Origin: Sphagnum compactum
Taxonomy: Eukaryota; Bryophyta; Sphagnopsida; Sphagnales
Length of the DNA: 64,000 nucleotides
Direction: 5' to 3'
Assembly: GCA_965153455.1 (NCBI GenBank)
Contig: OZ234500.1
Location: 2,542,001-2,606,000, forward strand
Under the pieces are notes generated by a model. That model did not search any database. It had not been told where the DNA came from and was given only the letters and a program-made list of their open reading frames with translations. A program made the position numbers and the translations under genes. Below are positions 38,600-49,053 of this stretch, one piece after another (the first letter of the stretch is position 1; each line of letters begins with the position of its first letter).

Positions 38600-38855
38600 G
38601 AAATAGATGGATAAGTGAAAGAGAAGTTAGATCTAACAATAGAGAAATTTGAAATAGATGGACAAGTGAAACAAAAGTCATATCTAACAATAAATAAATC
38701 TGAAATAGATGGACAAGTGAAACAAAAGTCATATCTAACAATAAATAAATCTGAAATAGATGGACAAGTGAAACAAAAGTCAAATTTAACAATAATAAAT
38801 AATCTGAAATAGATAAACAAGTTCAACAAAAGTTAAATTCTATTGAAAAGCAGAA
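38600..38855 (+). repeat. Five-copy tandem repeat, 51-bp period
   Basis: Units begin with gaaatagatgg at 38600, 38651, 38702 and 38753, exactly 51 bp apart, and again at 38806 (53 bp). Copies 2-4 are nearly identical. Because 51 is a multiple of three, open frames pass through the array on both strands, with a 17-residue repeat in each (SEIDGQVKQKSYLTINK on the plus strand). The outer copies are more diverged than the middle ones. Confidence 0.92.
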
Positions 38856-39546
38856 GTAGACCAAGAAATGAACGAAAAATATTCAAAGCTTTTTTATTAT
38901 CGTAAAGTTTAGATTCTTATAACTATCATCAAGTTTGAAAGTCCTACAAGTGCCATTGAGTTCAGATCAAGTTCTACAAGAATAAAACCATGAATAGTTC
39001 CTTATGTTCCTAAGCATTACACATGGACGAATTTCCTTCTCACAACTTGCACATCAACAATAGATGAGATTTTAGTTTAGGAGGATTTTATTGATTTCCA
39101 CCATCTCATTGATTCGTATGAAAAACTAAAATTGTATGATATAAAACTTACATGAATCTAACTTATTTTTTGATATATTGGTTCTATTTCACAAAATAAA
39201 AAGGTATACCTCTAGTGGGACTAAAGTGCATGCCCCATATTACTTGGAGGCTAGGGCTAGGAAAGATCAAGGGTTGAAAATTCTAGCAATGCAAGTAGGG
39301 GGCCAATATGACATACCAAGACAAAGGATAAGACCACTCATGGATTGCCCACCAAATAATTTCAATGTTTCAAGGAAATGATGGAGTGAGGTGAAAACCA
39401 TTGAGCAAGATGACCAAAAGAACAAAGAACTTCCATTTGCCACACCAACCACAACCATGCCACCACCTACCACACCAGCCACACCCATGCCACCGCCAAC
39501 CATACTGATCAACATAAGGCCTAATACGGTATCGATTGTTTTATCT

Positions 39547-40150
39547 CATGGCAAATGGATTGATCAACAATTAGAAGAGGCTATGGATGCTATCAAAAAA
39601 GGGCATACCTCTTTGATGAGGGCCAACAAACATTGGAACATACCGTTAACTTCACTTTCAAACCAATTGAATGGCAAAACTAGGGCAAAAATTAGGGGCC
39701 CACCAGCTTTGTTAACAAGTCAAAAAGACGAAGTAATTATAGCATGGATTTTAAACATGTAAAAGTGTGAGTTATTTATCACCTTACAACAACTCAAATT
39801 GAAGGTAGAAAAAGTAACCCTGACAAGATCCACCCCTTTTCAAAATGGAGTTCCAAAACACATTTGGTGTTATTGGTTCAAAAAAGGACACCTAGAATTG
39901 AACATATGTCTTATAGAAGGGTTAAACAAGGATTGACCAACCGGTCATGCCATACCTTTATCAAAACTTGCAAAATTTGTATGCCCATCACAACTTCCTT
40001 CCAAACGACATATGGAATTTTAATGAAACTAGCATTCAAGTTGGGAGGCAATTTGGTGCTCGATTTTTGGCAAGGGGAGGTTCTCATGAAGTTTACAACA
40101 CCATACCTAGATCTCAGGAGTGGATGACTATGGATTGTGCTATGAATGCA
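39547..40150 (+). pseudogene. Broken pogo/Tigger-type (CENP-B-like) transposase
   Basis: The N-terminal part (39547-39765) reads as a psq-type helix-turn-helix: a Lys-rich helix, NKHWNIPLTSLSNQLNGK, then RGPPALLTSQKDEVIIAWI. An in-frame stop (TAA) and a continuation follow (TPFQNGVPK, then IWCYWFKKGH), as in the DNA-binding half of these proteins. A frameshift lies between about 39900 and 39947. Positions 39947-40127 then give the start of the DDE catalytic domain: NLYAHHNFLPNDIWNFNETS, QVGRQFGARFLARGGSHEVY, and SQEWMT. The usual DETG motif is NETS here, so the first catalytic Asp is lost. The frame runs into a purine-rich minisatellite, and the rest of the domain is missing. It is not functional. 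Confidence 0.8.
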
Positions 40151-40154
40151 TCCT

Positions 40155-40985
40155 TTAGCATCAGTGAAAGAAAGAAGGATAGAAAAGTTCTTGCAACATT
40201 AGTGAAAGAGAGGGAGAAAAAAACTTTGAAAACTGAACCTCCTACATCAACGTTAATGAAAGAGAACAAGAGAAAAAATGTGAAGTTCCTAAGCGTTAGT
40301 GAGAGAGAAGGAATGTAAAGCAATAAAGTTTTTGGAATGTTAGTGAAAAAAAGGCAAAAATAAATTCCTATAGTGCTAGTTGTGAGAGAAAATAAGAAAA
40401 AAATTGTGAAACTCTTGTAGTGTTAATGGGAATGAGAAACTCTCAAGCTCTTAAAGTGTTAATGAGAAAGAGATAGAAAGAAGCTGTTGCAACATTAGTT
40501 ATGGAAAAAAGGAAGAGAAAAGTTGTGAAGCTCTTACATCATTGATGAGAGAAAGGGAGTGAGAAGCTCTTGTAACCTCAATGAGAAACCTGGAAAAAAA
40601 AACTTTCAAGCTCTTGAAATGTTAGTGAGAAAAAAATAGAAAGAAGTTGTTATGTTAGATGTGAGAGACAGGAAAAGAGAAGTTGTGAAGCTCTTACAAA
40701 GTCATTGTAAGAAAGGGAGAGAAAAGCTTTCAAACTCTTGGAATGTCAATGAAAGAAAGATAAAAAGAAATTCTTGTACGCTAATGAAAAAGAGGAAGAG
40801 AAAAGTTGTGAAGTTTTGGTAGTGTCAATGAGAGAAGGGGAAGGAAAAGCTCATGTAATGCTAATGAAAGAGGAGAGAAAAGTTTTGAAGCTCCTCCTAT
40901 GTTAGTGAGAGAAAAGGAGAGAGAAGCTCCTACATCATTAGTGAGATAAAAGCTCCTACAACATCAAAGGGAGAAAGACATCCAT
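40155..40985 (+). repeat. Decayed purine-rich minisatellite, about 20 units of 35-50 bp
   Basis: Units follow the pattern g(t/c)(t/c)a(g/a)tgagagaaa, a G/A-rich run, agaaaag(t/c)t, then (gtgaag)ctctt(a/g)(c/t)a. Examples start near 40198, 40251, 40293, 40420, 40458, 40541 and 40890. Unit length varies and most units differ at many positions, so the array is old. The plus strand is strongly purine-rich throughout. It begins within the DDE region of the broken transposase. Confidence 0.75.
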
Positions 40986-40999
40986 TCAAACTTGGAGAG

Positions 41000-43000
41000 G
41001 TTTATCAAGGGATTGCCCCATGTGGCACCACCTAGACTGGTGATTTTAGATCTAGGGTAGGAGCTTCCACCTATATGGGTGGTTGTTCAAAATATTTTGT
41101 ATTTCAAAACCCTAAAGGAGCCATGATTGCACGGTTGAAGGTGAAATTATTTGGGAATTTTTTATCTTAATATAAATTTGTTTGATAATTGAAAATATTC
41201 CTTTTGTATTTCAGGTAGGGCTTTGATGGTTAGGGTGGGGTTGTGTACATGCATAGGGTATAGAGTGACTAGTTATGCACTGTTATAAGACACAAATGTG
41301 TTCTATGCCAAATTTTCTTTTTTCAAACACCCCACCCACTTTGGGAGGTCACAACTTTTTCATTTGGAACTCAATTTGGAGTCGGTAAAGGGCTATTGAT
41401 GGCTAGACTCGTGGCCTACCAAAAGTCTCAAAAGGCTAGAACCATCAAATGCACAATCACTAAATCCCAGCTATCTGAGCTGCTAAGTGTTCGGGTGACT
41501 GACCTATTTACCCTACTATTCATTAGATGAAGTACCTCCCAAGTTCAATTTTTTTTTGCAATGAGCAAACTTGATTGGCCCATTGCTCAAAAAAAATGAA
41601 ATTATGGATGCTCCCCAGGATAGAAGGTTCTAGTTTGAATTATAGAATTCCTCCCCTTTGGCCCACCTATATAGGGTAGAACAACCCATCATCAAACACT
41701 AACCTATCACCAAACATTTTGGCAGATCCTTTTCAATTCTTCTCCATTTTGAGTGATTTAAAATATTATGAGAGTGCTAACGTGAGCTTTTCAATTCGTC
41801 TTTGAACACCAGAGGCAAAGGAGTAATTATAGAAAGCAAGAAGAGAAATAAGCTTTTCCAAGTTATATATAAAACATGTTTTTCTTTTTTTTTCATTTCT
41901 ACCCCTCTTATTTTCAATGCTCATAACTTTCTCATTTCTTGTTCAATTTAAGTGATTTAAAGTGCTATAAGGGCGCAACCTTATGATCTACAAATCATCT
42001 TTGAACCATTAAGGCAATAGAGCGACTTTCAAAGACTTTTTTGGGTGCTCAGCAACAGTCTTCTAAGTGTGCGGTGGTTTTTTGTTTCCACCTTTTCACC
42101 CCCCCCCTTACTTTGGAGGGTCACATTTGACTCAATTCATCATCTTTTTCAACTATTCAACTTTCTGTGGGTGCACAAATAGTAGGGCTACAATTCCTCT
42201 TTGGGCATAAAATTCAAAGGAGCACTCTCCAGAAATTCGTAGACCTCTGAGACACTAAGTGTTCTCAATTCACACTTCTCTCACATCATTCATCATCATC
42301 ATTTCACCTTACAAATCAAACTGACTCTACTAAAACTGAAAGCACCAAGTGGTCGCCTATTCTGGAATGGGACATCACAATGGGTTACTAACAAAGGTAC
42401 AGAATGGCACCTTAGAAACACGCAATCTTGGATACACACAAAAGGCTTAACTACTCCTTTGTGATGTTTTCGATGCATTCGGTGTTCTGATTCTACCACC
42501 CTAAACAAGAAGCTCTCTTTCAACTTATTTTATTTTAAATGTTGAATCCTTGAATTTTATTTTTCTAATTCAATTCAGGTATCACAACCATTTTACTTGA
42601 CTTTTTCATAATTATGTGTATGCAACAACCTCTAGCTACTATAAGTTGGAGCTAGTACTAGTAGAAGTGATTTCATATCATTTAGGTAAGTTTTTTTGTT
42701 TTTTTGTTTTTTGGGTGTTTTGAGGTTTAAATTGTTGAGTTTTAGTTGATATGTTCTATCCCAAAGTAACTTTTGAACTCTAATAACTTTTTAAAGAAAA
42801 TTTTCGAGCTAGCTTTAAACGAGTAAATTTTGTTGTTGGTCTCTGATTCGCCCATCTGGTAGCTAATGGGCGAAACCCTCTTAGGGAGGTGGGTCTAGAA
42901 GCAGAGTCAGCATAGCCACGGAATCTGCAGCAAGTGGCTATTTTGCCTCTTCAATGAGACAACCAGGGGAGCCCAGGGTTTTTTTTTTGCAACTTTGTAA
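41000..43000. other. Intergenic DNA with diverged repeated blocks
   Basis: Four related blocks are visible at about 41330-41420, 41730-41850, 41930-42040 and 42110-42250. Each has an act(t/c)t(t/c)tcat phrase, then ttgagtgatttaaa- or ttcaatt-like text, then ttcatctttgaac(a/c)cc and aaaggagc or a near match. No open frame is shared. It is probably a decayed retrotransposon internal region or an old tandem array; the family cannot be named. Confidence 0.4.
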
Positions 43001-43002
43001 AG

Positions 43003-43095
43003 TAGAGGTGGACTGGCCATCATCCACATGAAGAGGACTCTTTTAGCCAAATTTGGCTACACATCAGAAAGAAAAGTAGATTTTTTTTGAAACCC
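43003..43095 (+). repeat. Dispersed repeat, copy C (AGCCAAATTTGGCT family)
   Basis: It matches copies A and B over gtggactggccatcat, ccaca, tagccaaatttggct, aca and aaagtagat. It stops just before a hAT-like insertion at 43106, which may have separated it from its right half. Confidence 0.55.
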
Positions 43096-43105
43096 GGCTA
43101 TATAC

Positions 43106-43521
43106 CAGTGTTGGACAGTTCTTGGACTGATGGACAGATACTTGCTGGTTGTCGATTAGTATGTACGCACTTACTTGCTGGTTCTCGAAAACTCAGTTTT
43201 GGTATATAATTGTGGTTCTCAAAAAATATGCAAAAATCAAAGAACCAGTCAACGAATCGCTGCTGGTTCTTACTTTGCTGGTTGTTTTGTGAAACCTTGT
43301 CACTCTTTCTAGTCTCATCCCAGAGCTTCAGAATGCCTCTCTACGCCTTTTAGTGCTAAGAGCTCTTTCAGGTTTTTGAAATAACCAAAACCGTGATGGT
43401 TCTTTGATTCTGAATCTTTTTCAAAGGAATGGAACTGACGAATTCTTGATTCTGAAATTGTTTAAAGAACCAGAACTGACATTGGGTCCTTTAAAAATTC
43501 AGAGATCCACCACCCAACATG
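43106..43521. mobile_element. hAT-like miniature element, about 416 bp
   Basis: The left end is CAGTGTTGGACAGTTCTTGG. The right end, reverse-complemented, reads CATGTTGGGTGG, which matches if one base is missing. Flanking 8-mers are ctatatac (43098-43105) and ctatacat (43522-43529), six of eight identical. The interior repeats ggttctt and agaacc phrases. It has no transposase frame. Confidence 0.55.
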
Positions 43522-43676
43522 CTATACATCTACTGGAGACATGCAAGAACTTATAGATATGGCAATTCCAATTTCTTTATTCCTAAAATTACGGCAACTT
43601 TGAGTCATTTTCCTGAAAGAAATCCTTTGTACAAGTAGCACCCCCTTGTTTTTTTTTTTCTGTTTTTTGTTTCTTG

Positions 43677-43920
43677 TCAAGTAGGTGGACTGGTGATCAG
43701 CCACAAGGGGAATGGGCCAAATTTGGCTATAGGTCACACAGTAAAGTAGAATTGTTTTAGAATCCTTCACAGTTCTGGCGACCTATAGGAGCTCATTGTC
43801 TAAACAATGGCCACATGTGAGTTTTTTTCCTCAAAATATTCTCACTTTTGCATTTGTTTCCCTAAAAAAAGCCTTTGGCCAATTGGCACTGGTTTTTTTT
43901 TTGTTTCGCCAAAAAAAAAA
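43677..43920 (+). repeat. Dispersed repeat, copy B (AGCCAAATTTGGCT family)
   Basis: Its blocks match copy A at 29725-29965 in the same order: ggtggactggtgat, ccacaag, gccaaatttggct, ggtcacac, aaagtaga, tcctcaaaatatt and ttggcactgg. It ends about 180 bp before the LPA1 start codon, so it may overlap that gene's promoter. Confidence 0.6.
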
Positions 43921-44103
43921 TGGTATTCTTGTTGTGGATAATAACTTTTTTTATTTTAAAAAAAAACATTTTTCACTTGATGTAGGCTACATGAAAGATT
44001 TCTCTTCAGTGCTACTGTCTTAGTTCATCACTTCAGGACTCTCTTGAATCTGTTTAGGGTTTGTGCTAGTTTGTTGTAATCTTATGCCCTGAAAGCTGCT
44101 GGG

Positions 44104-47100
44104 ATGATGATGATGCCTGTAATGGGTGCTGCTGCAGGATGTGTATCTTCATGTCCTTGCTCATCTTCGTCCTCTGTTGCAGCAGCAGCAGCGGTAGCAT
44201 CACCAATGCTCACCATTTCCAAGCTGCCATTATGTTCCACTTTCCTTCCTTTGCAAGTCCAGCAGCAGCCTAGCTGCTGTGGGTATGAATGGAGATGGAG
44301 GAAGAGGAGGAGGAGGAGGAGGAATTGGGGAGCAGGTGGGGTTTGTGTCAGAGCAGCTGAGCCCAATGTGGTGGAATCTCAGACGGTGGTTCCGAGCAGT
44401 GCCAAAGATGCTATCAACTTGGGGTTGTCTCTCTTTTCCAAAGGCAGGGTATAATAGCTATTGCAATTGGCTCCTTCCTGAGAATGGGTGTCTTTCTTTT
44501 GTTCTTTACAAGGGAGGAGGAGATGATGATGAGGCTTTGAAATTGAGGGAGTTTTGTTTTTGGAAGGAAACCCTAATCTTACGTTTTTTCTTCTTTGGGC
44601 TGGATGTGGTGAACTTTGCTTGTACTAGGTGAGAGATGCTTTAGCTCAATTCGATTCTGCTCTTGAGATGAGACCAAATGCTGAAGAAGCTCAAGCTGCT
44701 CTTTACAATAAGGCCTGCTGCCATGCTCGTAGGTAATTTCAACCCATATGTCTCCATGTCTTGTTTTTTGCAGAATTGGATGGTGAGTTGCTTGCTTCTC
44801 TTCTCCCCCTCCTGCATCTGAGTTATTGATAATCTGAGATGTATGCATCTTTCATTTGAAAATTCTTGTGCTTGTGGCAAGGGGAATTTGATATGCATCT
44901 GCTATAACCGGTTTTGAGATCGGGTTGGGGTTACATGGATGGGACAACAGAGAGGAAGGTGTGGAAGCTTCAAAGGCTTTGAGACTAGCACTGAAGCAGT
45001 ATGATCTCAAGTTCAGTACAATCTTGAATGATCCTGACATGGCCTCCTTCCGAGCCATGACTGAGTTCAAGCAATTGCAAGATGAGGTGAATTTCTTCTG
45101 CAATTGAGGACAGATTCTCTTTCATTCATAAATCAAGAATGGGGAGGCTTGATGTTGCGTGTTTATCAGCTTGTGTTGACCTAGCTTTAGAATGATGCAA
45201 AGAGGAATTTTTGACACAGGTACAGCTTTGTAAAAGACTTGTGCAAAGCAAATTTCAGAGCATTGGGCCACACTGATATTATGCCTGCAAATATAGCATT
45301 GATTTCTTTGCCGATCCTTCTTTGAACTTCATCCTTGCCATTGTTTATCCTGGCATGAAGGTTGATAGTAATAGCAACTTATGCACATCAGGTGTAAAGG
45401 TGACATTGCTAACACTTCGAGGGCCCTTTCAGGCCAGAAAAGGTGGAGAAGAAGTAGGGGAGAGCTTCCGGAGGGATTTGAAGCTGATCAGTGAGGTGCA
45501 GGCTCCATTCCGGGGTGTCCGGAAGTTCTTCTATGTGTCATTTGCAGCAGCAGCTGGCATTTCAACATTGTTTACACTGCCCCGATTTGTGAGTGCAATT
45601 CAAGGAGGGGAAGGGGCACCTGGCCTTCTAGAAACCTCACAAAATCTTGCAATCAACATCAGTGGTGAGTTCTGGACTGTCAGCCCTTTACCATTCTTTG
45701 GAAAAGAGATCAATGGATCAGTTGAGTAAATGAATGTCATGTGCAGAGACCTGCTGCTGCTTTGCAATCACATAACATAACTACCACACCTAATAGGTCC
45801 ACGTGTGGCTCCACCATCAATCAGGTGCGGCAATTTTGGTTGCCTTGTACATTTGGGATAGCAGGAAAGAAGAGGAACAAATAGCCAGAATCACAAGGGA
45901 TGAAACACTCTCAAGGTTGCCCTTGCGGCTTGCAACCAACCGTGTTGTGGAGCTCGTGCAGCTGCGCGAAACCACAAGGCCGGTATGTGTCCCTTGGGTG
46001 GATCTGCTATACAAAATAAGAGGATGACAGTTCACAACCCTTGACAGATTTTTTTGCCATCATGTAAATTGACTTCTTGCTGCTGGAATTGCTTGCATAT
46101 GTAACAGATCAGGCTTAGATCTGTCTTTAGTCAATTGTTTGCTGGTGTGCTACCTTGGCAGGTGATAGTTGCAGGCTCTAAGGAAGTGGTTGCAAAGGCT
46201 CTTCGACAAGCAGATAAGTACCGTGAGGAGTTACTGAAGCGAGGTGTACTGCTTGTTCCCTTGGTGTGGACTGGGACAAATGAGGCACCTCTCAAGAAGA
46301 AAGGCTTTGGAGGATCACAGAAACCTGCTACTACTCCAATTCCTATTGGGGCAAGTGCTCAACTGCTGGTTATTATGTCTAGTCCGCTCAATCTGGCATT
46401 AAGTTCTGGGATTCAATGTCTCTTTACATGGCACATTGTTTGTTTACACAATTTTTTCAAGTACATGACCACAGGAAATCGCAGGATGCTTAGACTGGGG
46501 TTGGTGGGTTTGCCTGGTTGATGCAGGATGAGTTTGAGACAAGAGCACAGGAGGTGGCTTCCAAGGGTGTTGTTCAATCCGAACGGCGTTTTAAGGCTGA
46601 ACCTGTCTCGCCACTGGAATGGCAAAGGTCTGCCATGAGTAGCCTGCCTTTCTCTAAATATCATGCTCTTTCTCCAGGAACACAGGAATTGGTTTTATCC
46701 AGAATCTGAAGGATGTAGCTTGCAACCCATGTGAAAATCCCTTGCCCTCATAATTCTTGCTGTCATATGATACAGTTGGGTTCAAGAACAGCAAGCATCT
46801 GAGAAGGTGACTCCAGGGGAGGATGTCTATATAGTTCTGCGCCTTGATGGTCGTGTCAGAAAATCAGGGCGGGTAAGTAACTTTATGTCACTGGAGCATG
46901 CATTCAACTTCAGTCAGAAAATTGGTACAATGTTGCCTGATGGTTTACTCAGTTGGAACATCAAATGATCCAATTAGCAAGATTCTGCAAGGTAAAAATG
47001 ATTAATACATCCCTAACACCAAAGACTTGTGCCACAGGGTACACCCGATTGGCAAGAACTCATCAACGAGTTGCCACCATTGGACACATTTATCAGCAAA

Positions 47101-47112
47101 CTGGAAAAGTAA
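44104..47112 (+). CDS. LPA1: LOW PSII ACCUMULATION 1 / REP27-type protein, chloroplastic
   Basis: Nine exons: 44104-44448, 44629-44732, 44951-45086, 45433-45664, 45825-45982, 46162-46368, 46527-46627, 46776-46872 and 47038-47112. All introns are GT-AG, and the 1455 nt give 484 aa. LPA1 is a thylakoid membrane protein that helps assemble photosystem II and interacts with the D1 protein. The first 85 or so residues are Ser/Ala-rich, then strongly basic, as in a chloroplast transit peptide. Two TPR-like helix pairs span about 99-170 (DAINLGLSLFSKGRVRDALA, ALYNKACCHARR). The conserved segment KFSTILNDPDMASFRAM follows. The LPA1/Rep27 domain has two membrane spans, about 225-247 (VRKFFYVSFAAAAGISTLF) and 268-285 (AINISGAAILVALYIW), then DETLSRLPLRLATNRVVELV. 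The C terminus (DVYIVLRLDGRVRKSGR, GTPDWQELINELPPL) is also conserved. ATG at 44104 is the first of four in a row. Confidence 0.95.
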
Positions 47113-47364
47113 GAATATGAAAGGTACATGTTGAAGAGGAGACTATTGATTGAGCTTGTGGGTTGTTGAAACTTCATATTTTCTTAGAAGCATTTTCTTT
47201 TCAGTAACACGAGAAATTTTTACTGGGTGTACGTCAATGCTGCAAACTATATCCTTGTCTGGAAGTCAGTGTGTGAAATCTGACCATTTTGTGTATTTGT
47301 TGAAAGAATGAAGTTTGGTTTGGTTCAAAAGTGCAGTTTACTCAGATGTACCTTTCTACTGCAA

Positions 47365-47620
47365 GTCACAGAAATTCAGCACATTGGTTAATGCATGGCA
47401 TTTACCTCTGCCCACTGCCAAGAGCTGATGAAGTTAGTGGGGATGTTAGAGTAGCTGGTCACTACCTTGCATGTTACTGCTGTTGAACATCTCTGAACGT
47501 GCCTGTGACTGCCACCATTGTTCAGACTGCTCCTCAGTTTTGTTCTGTTTTGTTTTTGTTTTTGTTTTTGGGTTTTGGTATTTTCCGTACCTTGGGTTGG
47601 ATTTTCTCTTTTTCCTGTTT
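47365..47620 (+). repeat. Dispersed repeat, copy 2 (GAGCTGATGAAGT family)
   Basis: It matches 29140-29360 in block order and orientation. It begins about 250 bp after the LPA1 stop codon. Confidence 0.6.
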
Positions 47621-47799
47621 GCTGATATTAGATCTGAAAGCTCCATACATTAATTATTGGTTCATCTCTCAAATGTGTTCAGGCTGACTTAGATTCTATG
47701 GAGAAGTTTTTTGTACTTTATTAAGATATTTTAGTATAGTTAGTGAAGCTTGATTTTGGGAACTTTGCTCCAGATTTTTGGGTGGATTATTTTTTACTT

Positions 47800-47890
47800 T
47801 ATCTACACCCACCGTTGGGAGTTGATGAAGTCACTGGGTAGTCATGGCAGTTTATCACTGCTATTCAAGAGGAACATGATGGTGAGACAC
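47800..47890 (+). repeat. Dispersed repeat, short copy 3 (GAGCTGATGAAGT family)
   Basis: ctacacccaccgttgggagttgatgaagtcactggg parallels the ctgcccactgccaagagctgatgaagttagtgggg core of copy 2. Only about 90 bp can be aligned. Confidence 0.5.
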
Positions 47891-48362
47891 TAATAAGGTT
47901 TGTACTACACATTGTCATGTGAACCATTCATTTTTGCAAGCTCCATGAACTAGCAAGTGCCACCACATGGATGTTGCAGGGGCACAGACAGAAACATAGT
48001 ACAAAGCAAATGGATTTGTCTTGAAGTTCATGCTACATGCACTGGGGTTAACACAAGCAACAATGTTGTTATATGAAGCAAAAATCTTATGAAATATAGC
48101 TACAGTTAACCAGCAGCCAACAGTTGGAGAACAGAAAACACATGGTAATAATTAGATCTCAGTTCCTTGAGGTTGTGGGTTTGAATCCTGGGTGGGGTTG
48201 TAAAAAAATATAAACTTTTTGTTCTACGCAAAATATCAGAACATGAACAACTGTATTCCAGAACATAATCCATGCAGGGCACAAAACAACAAGCCTGTGA
48301 AGTTCAATGGAACATCCTGCCTGACAGTGCACCATGCAGAATGTCACTCAATTCACATGAAT

Positions 48363-49042
48363 AAAGTACCTTGTCCGTGCGTCCGTCCGTCCGACGACGT
48401 TCTGGGAGCATTTTCTATCGCAGAACCGGCCACAGAGATAACTGACCACCGGCTAAGCAGGCTAAGCAGCTTGCCTCATTGTCCGCCGCTCCGTCAGTCG
48501 GACGTGTCGAGGTCCTGACAGTGGAGGTCCCAAAAACCTGCCTGGCTCCTCTTTTCGGGACCCGCCTGTCCGTCCGTCTGGTCGAGGTCCTGAAACCCAG
48601 ATCCCAAATTGTAAAAGTAAAACCCAAAAACCTGCCTGGCTCCTCTTTTCCGGGTTTTCGTGAAACCCGGCAGTTCTGTGCACGAAAACCCGGCGGTTCT
48701 GTGATTATGTGGATGAAATATTATACGTTTTTAGTTCCGTCCAATGAGCTCAGAGTTCTGGATGGGTGGTTATGTGGATGAAATATTATGTATTCGTAGT
48801 TCCGTCCAATTAGGAGGAATGATTTGTGGATGAAATATTAAAGATTTTGTAGTTTTGTCCACTTAGAGTTTTCGATGGATTGATTGTGTGGATGAAATAT
48901 TTATGTATTCGTAAGTTCCGTCCAATTAGGAGTTCTGGATAGATGATTATGCAGGTGAGTATGGGGTTCTTTGGGGTCTCCTTTGGACTCCCAGTTTTTT
49001 CCCAGTGCCGTGTCGTGCCTTGCAGGCACGGGAGCCCACTAG
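48363..49042 (+). mobile_element. 680-bp GC-richer insertion flanked by an 11-bp direct repeat
   Basis: TTCACATGAAT occurs perfectly at 48352-48362 and 49043-49053, on either side of the element. The left part has a GTCC/CGTC run (tccgtgcgtccgtccgtcc). The right end has a stem CGTGCC/GGCACG (49014-49030), then eight bases, then CTAG (49039-49042) followed by T, which looks like a Helitron 3' end. Helitrons do not normally duplicate their target, so the 11-bp repeat argues for another mechanism, such as a retroposon. Inside are duplicated phrases (aaaacctgcctggctcctct at 48533 and 48627) and a tandem array. It has no protein-coding frame. Confidence 0.6.
48709..48950 (+). repeat. Four-copy tandem repeat, 52-65 bp units
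   Basis: Units begin gtggatgaaatatt at 48709, 48774, 48826 and 48888. Each continues with a tttt-rich or tattcgta stretch, then agttccgtccaatt and usually gagttctggat. It lies inside the 680-bp insertion. Confidence 0.85.
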
Positions 49043-49053
49043 TTCACATGAAT

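Larger units (their letters stand above)
47113..48350. other. 3' flank of LPA1 and intergenic repeats
   Basis: It contains two copies of the GAGCTGATGAAGT dispersed repeat (listed separately) and a tRNA-like B-box (gggtttgaatcc, 48178-48189). A minus-strand frame here encodes PGFKPTTS, the usual translation of a tRNA-derived T-arm. No protein-coding gene is recognised. Confidence 0.5.

Noticed and set aside
39178-39540. Frames before the pogo-type helix-turn-helix as a separate gene
   Set aside because: They are short and low-complexity (Pro/Thr repeats) with no motif. They are probably part of the dead element's leader or flank.
38600-41000. CRISPR-like array from regular repeats
   Set aside because: The repeats are contiguous or irregular minisatellites without unique spacers, and this is a plant nuclear sequence.
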